A stretch of DNA of 64,000 bases from Boesenbergia rotunda (taxonomy: Eukaryota; Streptophyta; Magnoliopsida; Zingiberales; Zingiberaceae). A program made the position numbers and the translations under genes. The notes under the pieces were generated by a model. It was not told the DNA's origin, made no database searches, and saw only the letters and a list, made by a program, of their open reading frames with translations. The stretch lies in NCBI GenBank assembly GCA_024364735.1, contig JAGFNQ010002313.1, forward strand, positions 272,588-336,587, read 5' to 3'. Positions 60,086 to 64,000 of the stretch are shown one piece after another; within the stretch, counting starts at the first letter, position 1, and the number at the start of each line of letters is the position of its first letter.

Positions 60086-60584
60086 TAATCCATCATGTAG
60101 ATAAAATGATAGAGTTGTACTCAAATAAACACAACTTTAAAAAACCCCTCTAATGACACCTTAAATACTTTGCAATCATAGAAGAATCTCACTTGACCTC
60201 TTTAGAAACTAATGGTCATAATAGTAACCGCAACTTGGCTTTTAGAGCTAAGATCTTAGCTCATTCATGTTATCAAGGGAGATAAAAGAGGAAACTAAAC
60301 AAAATAAACTAATAATAGAAGATATTAACGTGAAAATTTGCAAATCACTTTTGTAATGACTTTTAACTTTAATGATCGTGATTAAATGCCTTATTTGTTT
60401 CTATTTGCCAAAGTGAAAGATCCACTTTGTATATGAGAGTTATATATGTAGATACTTTAAATGAAATTATAAATATCCTTTATAATTACTTTATTTGATT
60501 ATTTTTTAAGGATTATTGATTCCAATGTTGCTTGACAAATTATTTAAACATAATTCTAACTTTTAAATTGGAAGATATGCTAAT
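60086..60584. other. No gene seen
   Basis: AT-rich spacer between the hAT MITE and the UTP13 remnant. Confidence 0.6.
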
Positions 60585-61398
60585 TTGCTAATAGAAATTT
60601 GAGAACATATATTTCTTCCTTCCCGAAACCACTAAGAGCGCTCTGTATTGAGTCTTCAAAATCATTTCTCCTACAAAGATGTAAAAAAAGATCACAGAGC
60701 TTTTGCGGTCTGCAAAGTTCAAATGCAAGTTGAATTGCCCAAGCATAGTCCAAATCTGACAAAGCATTTTCCAATTCTTGGCCTCTCAAAATTGCTTCCT
60801 GCTTATCTACGCTGTGTGGTCTTGCCAAAAAATTATGACAGCATCAGTGCCTCCAGTTACAAGCTTCCTTGTCTTCTTCCCAATAGCCAATGCCCAAATC
60901 TTCCCTTTATGCTGGTCATAGGTTGCAACACACTCATTTGACTTGATCGTCCATAGTTTAACTAAGCCATCTCCACGGCATGAAACAATTTGAGTTCCTC
61001 GTGGAAGAAATGAAGCTTGCAATACAATTGAAGTATGCCCTTGAAATGTTTTCAAGCATGGACCATTAGGGCTACGTTTGGTAAGATGCAATTAGTCTTG
61101 TAATGTAATCAGGATTACATTACAAGATTGATTACTTTGTTTGGTACAATTTTAAAACTATAATGTAATGTAATCTGCATTACAAAAGCTAGTAAAAGTT
61201 TTGTAATCTGGATTACAAGGCCAACAACATGTAATCTGGATTACATTACAGGCTCAATAACATTACAAACTGGATTGCATTATCTCTAACCAAACGCAAC
61301 CTAGAAGCAACCCACATCTTAATTGCTTTATCACCCGAAGAAGTCATCACAAATTGATCTATAGGAGAGAACCCTACTGACCAAATTTCCCTCTTATG
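60585..61398 (-). pseudogene. UTP13: UTP13 / TORMOZ (U3 snoRNP WD40 protein) remnant
   Basis: Minus-strand similarity: HKREIWSVGFSPIDQFVMTS and SGDKAIKMWVAS (61398-61305), then after a MITE GPCLKTFQGHTSIVLQASFL, GDGLVKLWTIKSNECVATYD and GKIWALAIGKKTRKLVTGG (61,066-60,810). A frameshift follows HTA, then EAILRGQELENALSDLDYAW, AIQLAFELCRPQKL and FGKEEIYVL. This spans the last WD40 repeats and the start of the C-terminal UTP13 domain of an rRNA-processing (nucleolar SSU processome) protein. No introns are visible over about 190 codons, which may indicate a processed copy. About 10 codons after the propeller are missing. It is broken by the MITE, a frameshift, and the hAT element at 61,399. Confidence 0.88.
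61070..61301. mobile_element. MITE in UTP13 (TSD TAG)
   Basis: The 232-bp insert has ends GGCTACGTTTGG and CCAAACGCAACC and the 3-bp TSD TAG (61067-61069, 61302-61304). It is full of GATTACATTACA-type words. The 3-bp TSD suggests PIF/Harbinger. Removing it restores the codons VASNGPCLK of UTP13. Confidence 0.92.
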
Positions 61399-64000
61399 CA
61401 GAATTATCAATAGCGCGCGATAGCGGCGCTATAGCGCCGTCGCGGCGCGTCGCGGCAGCCCGCCGCTGCAAGCAGGGCGTTGCGGTGGGAAGCAATTGCG
61501 CGTGTTGCGGCTGCCAATCGCGCGCGTCGCATCGCGGCTGCCAATTGTGCGCGTCGTGCCAGCCAATCATCAGTTTTGACCTAGGGGTAAAAATGACTTT
61601 GTCTAGTAAAATAAACCTTGTTTTTTTAACCCATTTCTGCTGTTTTCTTCCCCTGCGTTTTGCTCCTGCCCACTTCTGCGTTTCTTCCACGGTGGCGGCG
61701 ATTCCGGCGACGGCGACCTCCCTGATTCCAATGACGATTCCGGTAGCTTCTCTCCATTACATCAGGTGACTCTTAAATCCTTATTCCTTCCATTATTTTC
61801 TTTATTTCCCAAGTCAACTCTTTTTTTCTTTTTTTCTTTCTTGCTGCAGATTCTCTCCTCTTTTTTTTTTTTTCATTTTTTCTTTTTTTTGCAGCAGATT
61901 CTCTATTTTTTTTTTCATTTTTTCTCTATTTAGGCTTCAATCATTAGTGCTCAAACTTTAGGACTTTAGCACTTGTATTTCTCTTTTCTTTTATTCCTCA
62001 TTATCCTATCTTCTATTCCTCTTGTCATTCCCCTGTTTTATTTTATATTTATATTTGTTTCAGACTTCTAAGTTTTAGTCATGTCGACATCATCATCATC
62101 ACAAGGAGCTGCTCCATCTTCACATGGTTTAGTGAAACCCACTAGTGATAATATTGACATTGCATGACAATGGAATAGTTTGAAAGATATTAATAATAGG
62201 AAGAATGTTACTTGTCATTGTTATGGAAAAGTAATTACGAGTGGAATCGCTAGAGCCAAAAGACACCAAATATGTGTGAAGGAGGATGTTGATTATTGTA
62301 GAAAGGTTCCCCCAAATGTAAAACAGTTTCTTAAAAAAGCTTTGGAGAAGAAAAATGCTTTGAAGGAAGCATATTTAGCAGAGATGCAAGAAGATGAGGA
62401 TGAACAAGAGGAAGTACGAGAAATTCATCAAATTAGAAGTGGGAAGAGACCTTCGTTAACAACTGAGTCTTTTTTTAGGCTACCCAAGAAAGGATATAAT
62501 GTGAAAGACAGCCCTATGGATTTGCTTCTTTTGAAAAACCATGAAGCACAAATGAAACTTAGAAAGACTCATAGGCAAGCAAGCATTAATGATGCTTGTG
62601 ATAAATAGGCAAGGGAAAGAACCATTCAATATATTGCTCGATTTTTTTATAAGAATGGGATTCTATTTAACGTTGCAAGATCAAAAAGCTTCAAGATGAT
62701 GCTTGAAGCTGTTGGAAACTATAGTCCACATCTTAAGGCTCCAAGTTATCATAAGTTGAGAGTTCTACTCCTTAAAAAGGAGTTGGAATTTACAAAAGAC
62801 ATGCTAAAGAGCCATAAGGATCAATGAGTGCAATTTGGATGCACAATTATGTCAGATGCTTGGACGGATAGGAAGAATAGGATCTTAATCAATTTCATGG
62901 TGAATTATCTAGAAGGGACAATGCTTGTGAGAAGTGTTGATGCTTCTGCTTACATGAAGACGGGAGAAAAAGTGTTTGAGTTGTTGGATAAGTTTGTGGA
63001 AGAGATTGGAGAACAAAATGTTGTTCAGGTGGTATCTGACAATGGAAGTAATTATGTCTTGGCCGGTAAGAATTGCTAACTTAGTCTAATTGCCTTTTTT
63101 TACTTGCTTTGATTATTGACCACTTAACTTGTTTCATTTAATGTGATTCTTCTTAGGCAAACTACTTGAAGTTGAGAGGAAGAATTTCTTTTGGACTCCA
63201 TGTGTTGCACATTGTGTGGACTTGATATTGGAGGACATTGGAAAGCTTCCTCGAGTTATGAAGACAATCTCAAGAGGAATAAATCTTGTGGGCTTAATCT
63301 ACAACCACACATTGGCCTTGAACATTATGAGAAAGTTCACTAACAAGATGGAATTGGTCAGGCATGGAGTGACAAGGTTTGCTACGACCTTTCTTACCTT
63401 GCAAAGGTTGTTCAAACAAAAGCACAACCTTAGGAGGATGTTCACTTCAGAGGAGTGGTTGAAGTCCAAGTCAGCCAAAGAAGTAAAGGGAAAGAGGGCA
63501 AGTGATATTGTATTACTAGCTTCATTTTGGAATGATGTGCAATATTGTATTATGGTTATGGGACCACTTTTCAATGTCCTTAGGCTTGTTGATAATTAGA
63601 AAAAGCCTGCCATGGGATATATCTATAAAGCAATGGATCGGGTCAAGGAAACTATTCTACAAGTTTTCAAAGAAAAAGAAGTATTGTATAACGATGTTTT
63701 TGCTATTATTGATAGAAGATGGGAGTCACAACTTCATCATCCATTGCATGCAGCTGGTCATTTTCTAAACCCTGAGTTTTATTATAGCAACAAATTGATG
63801 GAGTTTGATGAAAAGTGATGCAAGGACTCTATAAATGTATTGAGAGATTGGTTAGAGATGAAGAGGAAGCTGACAAGATTGTATTGGAGTTACCTTATTA
63901 CAAGATGGCTGATCGGGTGTTTGGATCAAAGTTTGCAATAAAACATAGGAACGCACTTGCTCCCGTAAGAGTTTAAGATACACATGTATTCAGTATTTCA
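61399..64000 (+). mobile_element. hAT transposon, 5' part (runs off window)
   Basis: The likely left tip is CAGAATTATCAATAGCG at 61,399, directly after the UTP13 codons, with CTCTTATG (61391-61398) as presumed TSD; the right copy is out of view. A GC-rich leader follows (61,420-61,570; TAGCGGCGCTATAGCGCC is palindromic), then a possible first exon ending CATCAG|GTGACT at 61,765, and the transposase gene. Confidence 0.75.
62081..64000 (+). pseudogene. hAT transposase (BED finger, DUF659), decayed, partial
   Basis: From ATG 62081: a BED-type zinc finger (NVTCHCYGKVI...RAKRHQ), an acidic linker, RTIQYIARFFYKNGILFNVA and CTIMSDAWTDRKNRILINFM (first catalytic Asp), VVQVVSDNGSNYVLAGK (second Asp), a GT-AG intron (63066-63156), then FFWTPCVAHCVDLILEDIGK, GVTRFATTFLTLQRLFKQKH and FTSEEWLKSKSAK. 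In-frame stops lie at 62165, 62606, 62825 and 63597, and a frameshift near 63,808 (after EFDEK) shifts the frame to one reading MQGLYKCIERLV. Two stops (62165, 62825) sit where Trp is expected, as TGG to TGA. The C-terminal dimerisation region lies beyond the window. Confidence 0.9.

Overview
The window is nuclear DNA of a flowering plant: AT-rich, intron-bearing gene pieces, a plastid-derived insert, and plant-type CACTA, hAT, PIF/Harbinger-like, Mutator-like, Ty3/gypsy chromovirus, Ty1/copia, TRIM and RTE-type LINE sequences. Nothing I can read fixes the species. It looks like a gene-poor region built by repeated nested transposition. Only one locus looks like a resident host gene, a small gene of unknown function starting at 44,588. 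All other host-gene similarity is in fragments, most of them carried inside transposons.

Layout. 1-5,561: a giant palindromic, long-terminal-inverted-repeat element (probably Mutator-like) with an inverted array of 158-bp repeats, split by a 2.66-kb solo gypsy LTR; it sits in an older, inverted gypsy LTR that ends at 7,238. 7.5-24.8 kb: a 16-kb nest between two direct repeats. It is a minus-strand chromovirus (3' LTR plus integrase/chromodomain) whose LTR holds a solo copia-like LTR and a 10.7-kb CACTA element. That CACTA holds a second 5.1-kb CACTA, and the integrase holds a hAT MITE. 25.4-26.6 kb: a dead copia pol. 26.7-28.4 kb: a tandem TRIM element containing plastid atpF-atpA DNA. 28.8-34.5 kb: a PPR gene remnant split by a third CACTA. 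35.6-41.3 kb: two LTRs fused head to head, one split by another solo LTR. 42.1-43.2 kb: a probable hAT derivative. 44.6-51.8 kb: the host gene, with a 5.1-kb intron holding a PIF/Harbinger-type element. 53.6-58.2 kb: two RTE-type LINE copies. 59.4-61.4 kb: a hAT MITE and a broken UTP13 copy. 61.4 kb to the end: a hAT transposon with a decayed transposase, running off the window.

The most notable content is gene capture by CACTA elements. CACTA-1 carries pieces of a zinc/metal transporter (MTPC4-type), N-acetylglutamate synthase, a bHLH factor and the ABCB1 transporter, all on the minus strand. CACTA-2, nested inside it, carries four consecutive ORC6 exons with an open frame and good splice sites, plus a first exon of the complex I subunit NDUFB7. 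CACTA-3 carries a beta'-COP fragment behind a gypsy LTR fragment, and a TPR/DnaJ-protein exon. Element boundaries were read from the sequence as terminal motifs plus target-site duplications (TSDs), so most insertions can be ordered in time. Family names for proteins come from recall of conserved sequence, not from a search.
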